Translations under genes and position numbers: made by a program | Origin: Thioalkalivibrio sp. | GTDB taxonomy: Bacteria; Pseudomonadota; Gammaproteobacteria; Ectothiorhodospirales; Ectothiorhodospiraceae | Assembly: GCA_003553165.1 (NCBI GenBank) | Contig: PUOZ01000299.1 | Coordinates: forward strand, 1 to 6,889 | Direction: 5' to 3' | DNA length: 6,889 nucleotides | The notes under the pieces: generated by a model | Told to the model about the DNA's origin: nothing | What the model saw: the letters and a program-made list of their open reading frames with translations, nothing else | Database searches by the model: none | Shown: one piece after another, positions 1 through 6,889 of the stretch | Numbering within the stretch: position 1 is the first letter of the stretch | How the letters are laid out: each line of letters begins with the position of its first letter

Positions 1-1997
1 CCGAGGCCAAGCGCGTGGTCAAGGACAGGGACATCGGGCCGCTGATCGAGACCGAGATGACCCGCTGCATCCATTGCACCCGCTGTGTGCGCTTTGGCGA
101 GGAGATCGCGGGGGTGCGCGAACTGGGGGCCACGGGGCGCGGCGAGCACATGCGCATCGGCACCTACGTCGAGCATACCGTGAGCCACGAGCTGTCCGGC
201 AACGTCATTGACCTGTGTCCGGTGGGTGCTCTCACCGCGAAGCCCTCGCGCTACCGGGCGCGGGCCTGGGAGTACCGCCAGGCGCCGACCGTCGCTGCGC
301 ACGACGGCGTGGGTTCGAACGTCTTCGTGCACACGCACAACGGCCGGGTCATGCGTGTGGTACCGCGGGAAAACGAGGCGGTCAACGAGACCTGGATCTC
401 CGACCGCGACCGCTTCAGCTATACCGGGCTGTACGCGGAGGACCGCCTGACCCGCCCGCGCATCAAGCGCGACGGCACCTGGCAGGACGCCTCCTGGGAA
501 GAGGCCCTGGCCTTCGTCGCCGAGCGCCTGCGTAAGACGGCGCCGGAACGGATCGGCGCCCTGCTGTCGCCTTCGCTGACTCTCGAGGAATTCTACCTGG
601 CGCAGAAGGCCCTGCGCGGGCTCGGCGTCACCGACATCGACCACCGGCTGGAGCAGCTGGACTTCCGTGACGACGCCGGCGCCCCGCTGTTTCCCTGGCT
701 GGGTAGCAGCATCGAGGAGCTGGAGCGCGCGGATGCGGTGCTGCTGGTCGGCTGCAACCCGCGCCGCGAGCAGCCCATGCTCGCCCATCGATTGCGCAAG
801 GCGGGTTTGCAGGGTGCCCGGGTCAGTGTCGTTTCCACCCATGCGCTGGACCTGACCTACTCCACCGAGGCACAACTGCTGGGCGACACCCGCAGCCTTG
901 TGCTGGGTCTTGCCGGCATTGCCGGACAGCTTGCGAAGTCCGGCAAGAAACTGCCCAAGGTGCTCGCCAATGTGGTGGCTGCCGCGGCCACGGACGACGA
1001 GGACATCGTCGAGGCCCAGCGCCGGATCGCCACCGCCCTCACCGAGGGTCACCAGGCCCACCTGCTGCTGGGCGCCGAGGCGATCACGGGTCCCGCCTTC
1101 TCGACCCTGCGTGCGCTGGCCGGCTGGATCGCGCGCAGCACCGAGGCGCGACTCGGCTACCTGGCCCCCGGCGCGAATGCCTCCGGTGCCTGGCTTGCCG
1201 GTTGCATACCCCACCGTGGCGTCGGCGGAGCCTCGACCACGGCCGGGGCCAATGTCCGGGCCATGCTCGAGCAGGGACGTGACGTGTTCGTCCTCGCGGG
1301 GATCGATCCGGAGGGCGACTTTGCCGACCCGGCGGCGGCGCGGCGCGCGCTCGACGATGCCGGCATGGTCGTGGCGCTGGCTGCCTTCGCCGGCCCGGAT
1401 CTCGAGGCGGTGGCTGACGTGCTGCTTCCGGTGGCAACCGGTTTCGAGACCTCCGGCACCCTGGTCAACGCCGAGGGCCGCTGGCAAAGCTTCCGGGCCG
1501 CGGCCACCGCCCCCGGCGAGGTGCGTCCCGGCTGGAAGGTCTGGCGCGTACTGGGTAACCTGCTGAACGTCCGCGGGATGGACTACATGGATTCCCGGGC
1601 GGTGCGTGACGAACTGAAGCAGGAACTGCCGGGGGATCCGTTCAGCACCCAGATCGACCTGCGCCTGGCGCAGGTCGAGATCCCCGAAGTGCCGGACGGC
1701 CTGGTCCGCATGCAGGTGCGCAGTCTTTATTCCAGTGATCCCCTGGTGCGTCGCGCCGGGCCCCTGCAGACCTCGGCCGAAGGCCTGCGTGCCGATGCGG
1801 TGTACGTGAATCCGCAGTCCGCCGGCACCCACGCGGATGGTGCCCGGGTGCGGATCCGGCAGCACGGCGCCGAAGCGGAACTGACCCTGGTGCTCGATGC
1901 GGCGATCCCGGTCGGGATTGCGGTAACCGTCGCGGGCGCCCCGGCGCTGGCAAGTCTCGGCGCCCCGGGAACCACCGTGACCCTCGCCCGGGCCTGA
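1..1997 (+). CDS. nuoG: NADH-quinone oxidoreductase subunit G (NuoG), 5'-truncated by window edge
   Basis: Large iron-sulfur subunit of the complex I peripheral arm, which relays electrons from the NADH module toward quinone. The reading frame is open from nt 3 to the TGA at 1995-1997 (664 visible residues). The GTG at 15 is internal: homology runs through it, and the usual N-terminal [2Fe-2S] domain and the His-ligated N5 cluster (roughly 130 residues by family comparison) lie upstream of the window. The N4 [4Fe-4S] motif CxxCxxC-x43-C is intact, with Cys codons at 66, 75, 84 and 216. The cysteines of the N7 cluster found in E. coli and Thermus NuoG are absent from the next domain, as in mitochondrial-type subunits. 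A molybdopterin-oxidoreductase fold without cofactor role follows from about nt 440 (SWEEAL motif near 493). The last ~80 residues resemble a molybdopterin-dinucleotide-binding domain. The stop is 13 nt before nuoH. Identity is secure; only the 5' end is missing. Confidence 0.97.
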   Translation, partial: EAKRVVKDRDIGPLIETEMTRCIHCTRCVRFGEEIAGVRELGATGRGEHMRIGTYVEHTVSHELSGNVIDLCPVGALTAKPSRYRARAWEYRQAPTVAAHDGVGSNVFVHTHNGRVMRVVPRENEAVNETWISDRDRFSYTGLYAEDRLTRPRIKRDGTWQDASWEEALAFVAERLRKTAPERIGALLSPSLTLEEFYLAQKALRGLGVTDIDHRLEQLDFRDDAGAPLFPWLGSSIEELERADAVLLVGCNPRREQPMLAHRLRKAGLQGARVSVVSTHALDLTYSTEAQLLGDTRSLVLGLAGIAGQLAKSGKKLPKVLANVVAAAATDDEDIVEAQRRIATALTEGHQAHLLLGAEAITGPAFSTLRALAGWIARSTEARLGYLAPGANASGAWLAGCIPHRGVGGASTTAGANVRAMLEQGRDVFVLAGIDPEGDFADPAAARRALDDAGMVVALAAFAGPDLEAVADVLLPVATGFETSGTLVNAEGRWQSFRAAATAPGEVRPGWKVWRVLGNLLNVRGMDYMDSRAVRDELKQELPGDPFSTQIDLRLAQVEIPEVPDGLVRMQVRSLYSSDPLVRRAGPLQTSAEGLRADAVYVNPQSAGTHADGARVRIRQHGAEAELTLVLDAAIPVGIAVTVAGAPALASLGAPGTTVTLARA

Positions 1998-2010
1998 CAA
2001 GGAACGACTC

Positions 2011-3075
2011 ATGTTTGAATGGCTCATGGAAAGCTTCTACAGCCTGCCGGTGGTGATGCAGATCCTGTTCAAGATCACCCTGATCGTCTTGCCTCTGATG
2101 CTCGCGGTCGCCTACACGACCTACGCGGAACGCAAGGTGATCGGCTACATCCAGGTCCGCATCGGGCCGAACCGGGTGGGTCCGCGCGGCTGGCTGCAGC
2201 CGATCGCTGATGCGGTGAAGCTGTTGACCAAGGAAGTCATCGTCCCCACCAACGCCAACCGCTTCCTGTTCCTCAGCGCGCCGGTTCTCGCGATCGCACC
2301 GGCACTGGCGGCCTGGGCGGTAATCCCCTTCGACGACGGCATGGTTCTGGCGGACATCAACGCGGGTCTGCTCTACCTGCTGGCCCTGACCTCGCTGGGG
2401 GTGTACGGCATCATCATTGCCGGCTGGGCCTCCAATTCGAAATACGCGCTGCTGGGCGCGATGCGCTCGGCCGCGCAGATCGTTTCCTACGAGATCGCGA
2501 TGGGTTTCGCGCTGGTGGGCGTGATCATGGCGGCGGGCAGCCTGAACGTCGGGCAGATCGTCATGGCGCAGGAGGGGAGCATCTACCACTGGTTCCTGCT
2601 GCCGCTGTTCCCGCTGTTCCTGGTGTACTTCATCTCCGGTGTCGCCGAGACCAACCGCGCGCCCTTCGACGTGGCCGAGGGCGAATCCGAGATCGTCGCA
2701 GGGTTCCACGTCGAGTATTCGGGCATGGCCTTCGCCGTCTTCTTCCTGGCCGAATACGCGAACATGATCCTGATCTCGGCGCTTGCCGCGCTGCTGTTCT
2801 TCGGCGGCTGGCTCTCGCCATTCCAGGGCATCGTGCCGGAGAGCGTGTTCGCCTGGCCGCTGATCGGCTGGTTCCTCGACTCGGGAATCCACTGGTTCCT
2901 GCTCAAGACCGCCTTCTTCCTGTTCCTCTTCCTGTGGTTCCGGGCGACTTTCCCCCGCTATCGCTACGATCAGATCATGCGGCTGGGCTGGAAGGTGCTG
3001 ATCCCGGTCACCATCGTGTGGCTGTTCGTGCTGGGCGTGCTGATCTTCCTGAAGGTGGGCCCATGGTTTGCCTAA
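2011..3075 (+). CDS. nuoH: NADH-quinone oxidoreductase subunit H (NuoH)
   Basis: Multi-spanning membrane subunit (ND1 family, 354 residues) that forms the quinone-binding chamber and links the peripheral arm to the proton-pumping membrane arm. Family motifs seen: [20 protein letters not shown] at residues 38-57; the acidic cytoplasmic loop [20 protein letters not shown] at 211-230, whose glutamates belong to the charged path that couples quinone chemistry to pumping; and [12 protein letters not shown] at 310-321 before the last membrane helix. About eight hydrophobic segments are visible. The ATG at 2011 is preceded by AAGGA at 1999-2003 with 7-nt spacing, and the N-terminus begins just before the first membrane helix, as expected. 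It is longer than the E. coli protein (about 325 residues) but within the usual proteobacterial range. It sits between nuoG (13-nt gap) and nuoI (30-nt gap). No missing key residue was seen. Confidence 0.98.
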   Translation: MFEWLMESFYSLPVVMQILFKITLIVLPLMLAVAYTTYAERKVIGYIQVRIGPNRVGPRGWLQPIADAVKLLTKEVIVPTNANRFLFLSAPVLAIAPALAAWAVIPFDDGMVLADINAGLLYLLALTSLGVYGIIIAGWASNSKYALLGAMRSAAQIVSYEIAMGFALVGVIMAAGSLNVGQIVMAQEGSIYHWFLLPLFPLFLVYFISGVAETNRAPFDVAEGESEIVAGFHVEYSGMAFAVFFLAEYANMILISALAALLFFGGWLSPFQGIVPESVFAWPLIGWFLDSGIHWFLLKTAFFLFLFLWFRATFPRYRYDQIMRLGWKVLIPVTIVWLFVLGVLIFLKVGPWFA

Positions 3076-3105
3076 GTCCCATCCCGGCCAGCGGAGGAAT
3101 CTGAC

Positions 3106-3594
3106 ATGACCGCGATCCGTAACTTCTTCAAGACCTTCCTGCTCTGGGAACTCCTGCTGGGTCTGCGCCTGACCGGGCGCTACCTGTTCGCGCGCAAGTT
3201 CACCGTGCAGTATCCGGAGGAGAAGACACCGATGTCGCCGCGCTTCCGTGGCCTGCACGCCCTGCGCCGTTACCCCAACGGCGAGGAGCGCTGCATCGCC
3301 TGCAAGCTGTGCGAGGCGGTCTGCCCGGCACTCGCGATCACCATCGATTCCGAGCAGCGCACCGACGGGACCCGACGCACCACCCGTTACGACATCGACC
3401 TGTTCAAGTGCATCTTCTGCGGCTTCTGCGAGGAGGCCTGCCCGGTGGACTCGATCGTCGAGACGCACATCTTCGAATACCATTTCGAAAACCGTGGCGA
3501 GCAGATCATGACCAAGGACAAGCTGCTCGCGATCGGGGATCGCTACGAGAAGGAGATCGCGGCCGCCCGTTCGGCGGACGCGGTGTACCGCTGA
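3106..3594 (+). CDS. nuoI: NADH-quinone oxidoreductase subunit I (NuoI), 2x[4Fe-4S] ferredoxin-like
   Basis: Peripheral-arm subunit of 162 residues (TYKY family) carrying the [4Fe-4S] clusters N6a and N6b, which pass electrons to the final cluster N2 in NuoB. Both cysteine motifs are complete: [12 protein letters not shown] at residues 63-74 and [12 protein letters not shown] at 102-113. By the ferredoxin rule C63, C66, C69 and C112 bind one cluster and C102, C105, C108 and C73 bind the other. The N-terminal ~35 residues form the amphipathic helix that docks on the membrane in this family. The C-terminal stretch from about residue 120 is the conserved tail contacting other subunits. The ATG at 3106 follows GGAGG at 3093-3097 with 8-nt spacing, the strongest Shine-Dalgarno match in the window. 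The length matches the mitochondrial/Paracoccus-type subunit rather than the longer E. coli form. The stop is 14 nt before nuoJ. Confidence 0.98.
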   Translation: MTAIRNFFKTFLLWELLLGLRLTGRYLFARKFTVQYPEEKTPMSPRFRGLHALRRYPNGEERCIACKLCEAVCPALAITIDSEQRTDGTRRTTRYDIDLFKCIFCGFCEEACPVDSIVETHIFEYHFENRGEQIMTKDKLLAIGDRYEKEIAAARSADAVYR

Positions 3595-3608
3595 GCCAGG
3601 GACCGACG

Positions 3609-4268
3609 ATGACCTTTGAACTGATCCTTTTCTACATCTTCGGCGCGATCCTTCTCGGTGCGGCGCTGGCGATGATCAGCGTGCGCAATCCGGTGCATGC
3701 GGCCCTGTTCCTGGTGCTGGCCTTCTTTACCGCGGCCGCGATCTGGCTGCTGCTGGAGGCGGAGTTCCTGGCCATCGTGCTGGTGCTGGTGTACGTCGGC
3801 GCGGTGATGGTGCTGTTCCTGTTCGTGGTGATGATGCTGGACATCAATATCGCGCGGCTGCGCGAGGGCTTCGCCGAGTTTCTGCCGGCCGGCCTGGTGG
3901 TCGCGGCGGCGATGGCCACCGTGCTGACCCTGGTGATCACCCGGTTCATCACGATGGAGGCCCCGGAGCGGGCCGCTGCGGACTATTCCAACACCGCGGA
4001 ACTGGGTGCGATTCTCTACACCGAGTATGTCTACCCGTTCGAGATCGCGGCGGTGATCCTGCTGGTGGCGATCATCGCCGCGATCTCGCTGACGATGCGC
4101 CGGCGACCGGATACCAAATGTGTCGACCCGGCAAGCCAGGTCAAGGTGCGTCGCGAGGGCCGCGTGCGGCTGGTGTCGATGGAGTCGGTGTCGAGGGATG
4201 CGCAGAAGAACAAGAGTCGACCGAGCACGAGCCGGCAGGACGTGAGCTCGCAGGACAAGAACAAGTAA
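3609..4268 (+). CDS. nuoJ: NADH-quinone oxidoreductase subunit J (NuoJ) with an extended hydrophilic C-terminus
   Basis: Membrane subunit of the ND6 family, 219 residues, next to NuoH and NuoK at the base of the membrane arm. The conserved third transmembrane helix [19 protein letters not shown] lies at residues 59-77; Y62 and the adjacent Gly/Ala mark the helix that undergoes the pi-bulge transition linked to coupling. [11 protein letters not shown] at 27-37 is a second family signature. Five hydrophobic segments are visible, ending near residue 162. The ATG at 3609 has AGGGA at 3598-3602 (6-nt spacing) and gives the expected N-terminus; the frame is open upstream inside nuoI, but that is a shadow reading. 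After the usual cytoplasmic RRRPDTK...VRREGRVRL block (164-188) there is a ~30-residue tail rich in Ser, Lys, Arg, Asp and Gln (190-219) without hydrophobic content. An unusually long gap to nuoK follows. Function is secure; the meaning of the tail is unknown. Confidence 0.96.
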   Translation: MTFELILFYIFGAILLGAALAMISVRNPVHAALFLVLAFFTAAAIWLLLEAEFLAIVLVLVYVGAVMVLFLFVVMMLDINIARLREGFAEFLPAGLVVAAAMATVLTLVITRFITMEAPERAAADYSNTAELGAILYTEYVYPFEIAAVILLVAIIAAISLTMRRRPDTKCVDPASQVKVRREGRVRLVSMESVSRDAQKNKSRPSTSRQDVSSQDKNK

Positions 4269-4351
4269 CGACGCCTGGCGGCAAGAGCGCCGTCCGTAAT
4301 GGAGACGGGATTCGGGCGACCGGATCCTCACTGGGAACTCAGGGCCAAACC
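4269..4351 (+). other. nuoJ-nuoK intergenic spacer (83 nt)
   Basis: No gene is supported here. The spacer is much longer than most other gaps in the operon (6 to 30 nt). Two short, mutually competing hairpins can be drawn: GGCG 4277-4280 with CGCC 4288-4291, and CCGTC 4290-4294 with GACGG 4304-4308. Both are weak, and neither is followed by a T-run, so a terminator is not supported. The only ribosome-binding candidate for nuoK is the modest AGGG at 4341-4344. Confidence 0.5.
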
Positions 4352-4657
4352 ATGATTACGCTGTCGCACTACCTGGTGCTCGCTGCGCTGCTGTTTTCGA
4401 TCAGCGTGGCCGGCATCTTCCTGAACCGGAAGAACGTGATCGTTCTGCTGATGTGCATCGAGCTGATGCTCCTCGCGGTGAACATCAACTTCATTGCGTT
4501 CTCGTTCTTCCTGCAGGATCTCGCGGGCCAGGTGTTCGTGTTCTTCATCCTGACCGTTGCCGCGGCCGAGGCCGCCATCGGCCTTGCGATTCTCGTGCTG
4601 CTGTTCCGCAACCGAAGCACCATCAACGTCCAGGATCTGGACGCAATGAAGGGGTAG
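4352..4657 (+). CDS. nuoK: NADH-quinone oxidoreductase subunit K (NuoK)
   Basis: Small membrane subunit of the ND4L/MrpC family, exactly the typical 101 residues with three transmembrane helices (about 3-22, 29-51 and 60-85). The two membrane-buried glutamates required for proton translocation are present: E37 in MCIELML and E73 in [11 protein letters not shown], corresponding to E36 and E72 of the E. coli protein. The ATG at 4352 is chosen because it gives the family length and N-terminus ([15 protein letters not shown]). The same frame stays open upstream into nuoJ, but an earlier start would overlap nuoJ and add non-homologous sequence. The Shine-Dalgarno match AGGG at 4341-4344 (7-nt spacing) is weaker than those of neighbouring genes. 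The TAG stop is only 6 nt before nuoL, so the two are probably translated in a coupled way. Confidence 0.98.
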   Translation: MITLSHYLVLAALLFSISVAGIFLNRKNVIVLLMCIELMLLAVNINFIAFSFFLQDLAGQVFVFFILTVAAAEAAIGLAILVLLFRNRSTINVQDLDAMKG

Positions 4658-4663
4658 GGCGCC

Positions 4664-6667
4664 ATGGATACGGTATATCTGATCATCGTTCTGGCGCCGC
4701 TGCTGGGTGCGGTCATTGCCGGCCTGTTCGGGCGGCAGGTGGGCCGCGTGGGCGCGCACAGCGTGACCATCCTCGGGGTTGCGGTCTCGTTCCTGCTCTC
4801 GGTCGTGGTCTTTTACGCCCATGTCTTCGGGGGCACCCCGGTCTACAACGAGACCGTCTATACCTGGATGGTCAGCGACGGGCTGCACTTCGAGATCGGC
4901 TTCCTGGTCGACAACCTGACCGCGATGATGATGCTGGTGGTCACCTTCGTGTCCTTGATGGTGCACATCTACACCATCGGCTACATGGCCGACGATCCCG
5001 GCTACCAGCGCTTCTTCTCCTACATCTCGCTGTTCACCTTCTCCATGCTGATGCTGGTGATGGCGAACAACTTCCTGCAGCTTTTCTTCGGCTGGGAGGC
5101 GGTCGGCCTGGTGTCCTACCTGCTGATCGGTTTCTGGTACAAGCGTCCGACCGCGATCTACGCGAACATGAAGGCCTTCATCGTGAACCGGGTCGGGGAC
5201 TTTGGCTTCCTGATCGGGATCGCGACGCTGGTCTTCTACGCCGGCAGCCTGAACTACACCGAGGTCTTCGGCGAGGCCGAGGCGATGCGCGACGCCACCA
5301 TCACCCTGTGGCCGGGCGGCACCTTCGGCCTTCTCGACGTGGCGCTGATCTTCCTGTTCATCGGCGCGATGGGCAAGTCGGCCCAGGTGCCCCTGCATGT
5401 CTGGCTGCCTGACTCCATGGAAGGCCCGACCCCGATCTCGGCGCTGATCCACGCGGCGACGATGGTCACCGCCGGCATCTTCATGGTCGCGCGCATGTCA
5501 CCGCTGTACGAGTTCTCGGTGGCGGCGCTGAGCTTCATCCTCGTGATCGGTGCGATCACGGCTTTCTTCATGGGCCTGATCGGCCTGGTGCAGAACGACA
5601 TCAAGCGGGTGGTGGCGTATTCGACGCTGTCGCAGCTTGGCTACATGACTGTCGCGCTGGGTGCCTCTGCGTACGCGGCCGGCCTGTTCCACCTGATGAC
5701 CCATGCCTTCTTCAAGGCACTGCTGTTCCTTGCAGCGGGCTCGGTGATCATCGCGATGCACCACCTCCAGGACATGCGTGCAATGGGCGGCTTGCGGCGG
5801 CACATGCCGATCACCTACGTGACCGCGCTGATCGGCTCGCTGGCCCTGATCGGATTCCCGTTCTTCTCCGGTTTCTTCTCCAAGGACGCGATCATCGAGG
5901 CGGTGGGGTACTCCGAAATCCCCGGCGCCGGATTTGCCTACTGGCTGGTGCTGCTCGGGGTGTTCGTGACCGCGCTCTACACCTTCCGCATGTTTTTCAT
6001 GGTGTTCCATGGCAAGGAGCGTTACGACCAGGCACACAAGTACATGCCGGACCATGGCGATGATCACGACGACGATCATCACCACGACCACGGGCCGCTC
6101 AAGCCGAAGGAATCGCCGTGGGTCGTCACAGTGCCGCTGATCCTGCTGGCGATCCCGTCGGTCGTCGCCGGATACTTCATCGGCCCGATGCTGTTCGGTG
6201 ACTTCTTCGCGGACAGTCTGTTCGTGCTGGAAGAGCAGGATGTGCTGGGCATGAAGGGCGAGAGCTATACCGGTGTTCTGGCATTCGTGCTGCACGGGCT
6301 GATGCTGCCGGCTTTCTGGCTCGCGATGGCGGGCCTGGGCACGGCCTGGTATCTGTACATGAAGCGGCCGGACCTGCCCGGGGTGATCGCCGAACGTCTG
6401 CGCCTGGGCGTGCGCATTCTCGAAGAGAAATATGGCTTCGATACCTTCAACGACCGGGTCTTCGCGGCCGGTTCGCGTGGCCTCGGCCGCTGGCTCTGGC
6501 GCTATGGCGATGCCATGGTGATCGACGGCCTGCTGGTCAACGGGACCGCCCGCTCGGTCGGCTGGATCGCGGCGCGGGTGCGCGGCATCCAGACCGGCTT
6601 CCTCTACCACTACGCCTTCGTGATGATCATCGGCCTGCTGGTCCTGATCTTCGCCTTCGTCATCTGA
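4664..6667 (+). CDS. nuoL: NADH-quinone oxidoreductase subunit L (NuoL), distal antiporter-like proton pump
   Basis: Distal membrane-arm subunit of the ND5/MrpA antiporter family, 667 residues, a proton-translocating channel. Key residues of the channel are all present: E145 (FGWEAVG) and D179 (VGDFGF) for the lysine-glutamate pair region, K238 (MGKSAQVPLHVWLPD), H263 (IHAATMVTAG), H343, H347 and K351 (FHLMTHAFFKALLF) and K407-D408 (FFSKDAII). They match E. coli E144, D178, K229, H254, H334, H338, K342, K399 and D400 with an offset of one residue at first and then 8-9. The C-terminal part from about residue 566 (EEKYGFDTFND...) forms the linker to the final membrane helix and fits the long lateral helix region of this subunit. 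Residues 463-477 are a His/Asp-rich loop. The ATG at 4664 follows AAGGGG at 4649-4654 inside the nuoK end. It is longer than E. coli NuoL (613 residues), as is common in proteobacteria. Confidence 0.98.
   Translation: MDTVYLIIVLAPLLGAVIAGLFGRQVGRVGAHSVTILGVAVSFLLSVVVFYAHVFGGTPVYNETVYTWMVSDGLHFEIGFLVDNLTAMMMLVVTFVSLMVHIYTIGYMADDPGYQRFFSYISLFTFSMLMLVMANNFLQLFFGWEAVGLVSYLLIGFWYKRPTAIYANMKAFIVNRVGDFGFLIGIATLVFYAGSLNYTEVFGEAEAMRDATITLWPGGTFGLLDVALIFLFIGAMGKSAQVPLHVWLPDSMEGPTPISALIHAATMVTAGIFMVARMSPLYEFSVAALSFILVIGAITAFFMGLIGLVQNDIKRVVAYSTLSQLGYMTVALGASAYAAGLFHLMTHAFFKALLFLAAGSVIIAMHHLQDMRAMGGLRRHMPITYVTALIGSLALIGFPFFSGFFSKDAIIEAVGYSEIPGAGFAYWLVLLGVFVTALYTFRMFFMVFHGKERYDQAHKYMPDHGDDHDDDHHHDHGPLKPKESPWVVTVPLILLAIPSVVAGYFIGPMLFGDFFADSLFVLEEQDVLGMKGESYTGVLAFVLHGLMLPAFWLAMAGLGTAWYLYMKRPDLPGVIAERLRLGVRILEEKYGFDTFNDRVFAAGSRGLGRWLWRYGDAMVIDGLLVNGTARSVGWIAARVRGIQTGFLYHYAFVMIIGLLVLIFAFVI
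6050..6094 (+). other. His/Asp-rich loop of NuoL
   Basis: NuoL residues 463-477 comprise six His, seven Asp and two Gly, with no other residue type. The stretch lies in a hydrophilic loop between conserved membrane segments (after the FRMFFMVFHGKERYDQ region and before SPWVVTVPLI). Similar histidine-rich loops are known at this position in many proteobacterial NuoL proteins. Metal or proton binding is a plausible inference, but nothing in the sequence proves it. Confidence 0.8.
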
Positions 6668-6714
6668 ATGCCTGCCGCCATGCTCATAGCACGTTATTCT
6701 CCCAGCCCCGTCGA

Positions 6715-6752
6715 GCGGTTCGGGCCCGGCCGCAGTCCACGCCCCGAGCCGC
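6715..6752 (+). repeat. Imperfect inverted repeat / RNA hairpin between nuoL and nuoM
   Basis: GCGGTTCGGG at 6715-6724 can pair with CCCGAGCCGC at 6743-6752 to give a 10-bp stem in RNA with one G-U wobble, closing an 18-nt loop. No T-run follows (the next bases are CCTGCGCG), so it does not look like an intrinsic terminator. Possible roles are mRNA stabilisation, processing, or modulation of downstream translation. High GC content makes chance stems more likely, so the function is inference. Confidence 0.55.
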
Positions 6753-6812
6753 CCTGCGCGATGTCCGGAGCCGCCGTGAAGTGGCTGTGCCGTTGCTGCG
6801 TCCCGGCTCCAT

Positions 6813-6823
6813 CAAGGAACGAC
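6813..6823 (+). promoter_or_regulatory. nuoM ribosome-binding region (AAGGA), same 11-mer as at nuoH
   Basis: CAAGGAACGAC includes AAGGA at 6814-6818, 6 nt before the ATG at 6825, and so fixes the nuoM start. The identical 11-mer sits at 1998-2008 before nuoH. Both are followed within one or two bases by ATGTTT. Confidence 0.8.
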
Positions 6824-6824
6824 C

Positions 6825-6889
6825 ATGTTTACTGACTGGCCCATCCTGAGTCTGCTGATCTGGCTGCCGATCCTGGGCGGTTTCCTGAC
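6825..6889 (+). CDS. nuoM: NADH-quinone oxidoreductase subunit M (NuoM), 3'-truncated by window edge
   Basis: Start of the second antiporter-like membrane subunit (ND4 family) of complex I. Only 21 codons plus two bases are visible. They read MFTDWPILSLLIWLPILGGF and onward; the hydrophobic SLLIWLPILGG stretch is the typical first membrane helix of NuoM. The ATG at 6825 is supported by AAGGA at 6814-6818 with 6-nt spacing. Position after nuoL is the expected place in a nuo operon. The channel residues and the rest of the protein lie beyond the window, so the call rests on the N-terminal match and on gene order. Confidence 0.92.
   Translation, partial: MFTDWPILSLLIWLPILGGFL

Larger units (their letters stand above)
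6668..6824 (+). other. nuoL-nuoM intergenic spacer (157 nt)
   Basis: This is the longest non-coding gap in the window. It contains an imperfect inverted repeat (listed separately), a shorter possible hairpin (AGCCGC 6769-6774 with GTGGCT 6781-6786, one G-U pair, 6-nt loop), and the nuoM ribosome-binding site at its end. A 55-codon ORF spans it from 6668 to 6835, but it is poorly supported. No convincing sigma-70 promoter was found: TATTCT at 6695-6700 has no -35 element at the right distance. Confidence 0.7.

Noticed and set aside
15..17. GTG as the start of nuoG
   Set aside because: The frame is open to the window edge and the residues before it (EAKR) fit NuoG homology. A start here would remove the N-terminal cluster domains, so the gene is simply cut by the window.
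898..1566. A 222-codon forward open frame inside nuoG
   Set aside because: It is a +1 shadow frame, rich in Pro, Arg, Ser and Trp, over a clearly coding nuoG region with no independent start signal.
1642..3483. A 613-codon open frame on the minus strand across nuoG, nuoH and nuoI
   Set aside because: It is antisense to three conserved genes. Its translation is dominated by His, Gln, Arg, Asp and Glu, as expected from reading GC-rich membrane-protein genes backwards, and shows no domain. Similar long antisense frames lie under nuoK and nuoL (4328-5452, 5498-6610).
4277..4308. A terminator in the nuoJ-nuoK gap
   Set aside because: The possible stems are only 4-5 bp, compete with each other and are not followed by a T-run.
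6695..6700. TATTCT as a -10 element of an internal nuoM promoter
   Set aside because: The position 17 nt upstream is CTGCCG, which does not resemble TTGACA. A single four-of-six match is expected by chance.
1..6889. A previously undescribed multi-gene system
   Set aside because: All gene-length coding sequence is accounted for by nuoG, H, I, J, K, L and M in standard order. No cargo gene, repeat array or mobile-element remnant was found.

Overview
The window holds the downstream half of a type-I NADH:quinone oxidoreductase (respiratory complex I) operon, all on the + strand, in the order nuoG (5' end cut off), nuoH, nuoI, nuoJ, nuoK, nuoL and the first 21 codons of nuoM. This is the standard bacterial nuo order. 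Every gene is recognised from conserved family motifs in its translation. I found no mobile element, CRISPR array, tRNA or rRNA, and no unknown multi-gene system.

The DNA is GC-rich, with strong G/C preference at third codon positions. The proteins look like those of a gamma- or betaproteobacterium: NuoI is 162 residues, NuoK is 101, NuoG lacks the N7-cluster cysteines, and NuoG ends in a molybdopterin-dinucleotide-binding-like domain. A high-GC gammaproteobacterium, for example of the Ectothiorhodospiraceae type, is my best guess, but this is inference and weakly held. It is not Escherichia-like: E. coli NuoG has the N7 cysteines and its NuoI is longer.

Layout: nuoG (1-1997) and nuoI (3106-3594) encode iron-sulfur subunits of the peripheral arm that pass electrons from NADH toward quinone. 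nuoH (2011-3075) forms the quinone chamber at the junction with the membrane. nuoJ (3609-4268), nuoK (4352-4657), nuoL (4664-6667) and nuoM (6825 onward) form the proton-pumping membrane arm. Gaps are G-H 13 nt, H-I 30 nt, I-J 14 nt, J-K 83 nt, K-L 6 nt and L-M 157 nt. Most starts have a purine-rich ribosome-binding site, and no promoter or intrinsic terminator was seen, which fits one polycistronic transcript.

The parts not explained by standard complex I are small. NuoJ has a hydrophilic Ser/Lys/Asp/Gln-rich tail followed by an 83-nt gap. NuoL has a His/Asp-rich loop. The 157-nt nuoL-nuoM gap contains a strong imperfect inverted repeat and a doubtful 55-codon ORF. An 11-nt ribosome-binding block is shared by nuoH and nuoM.
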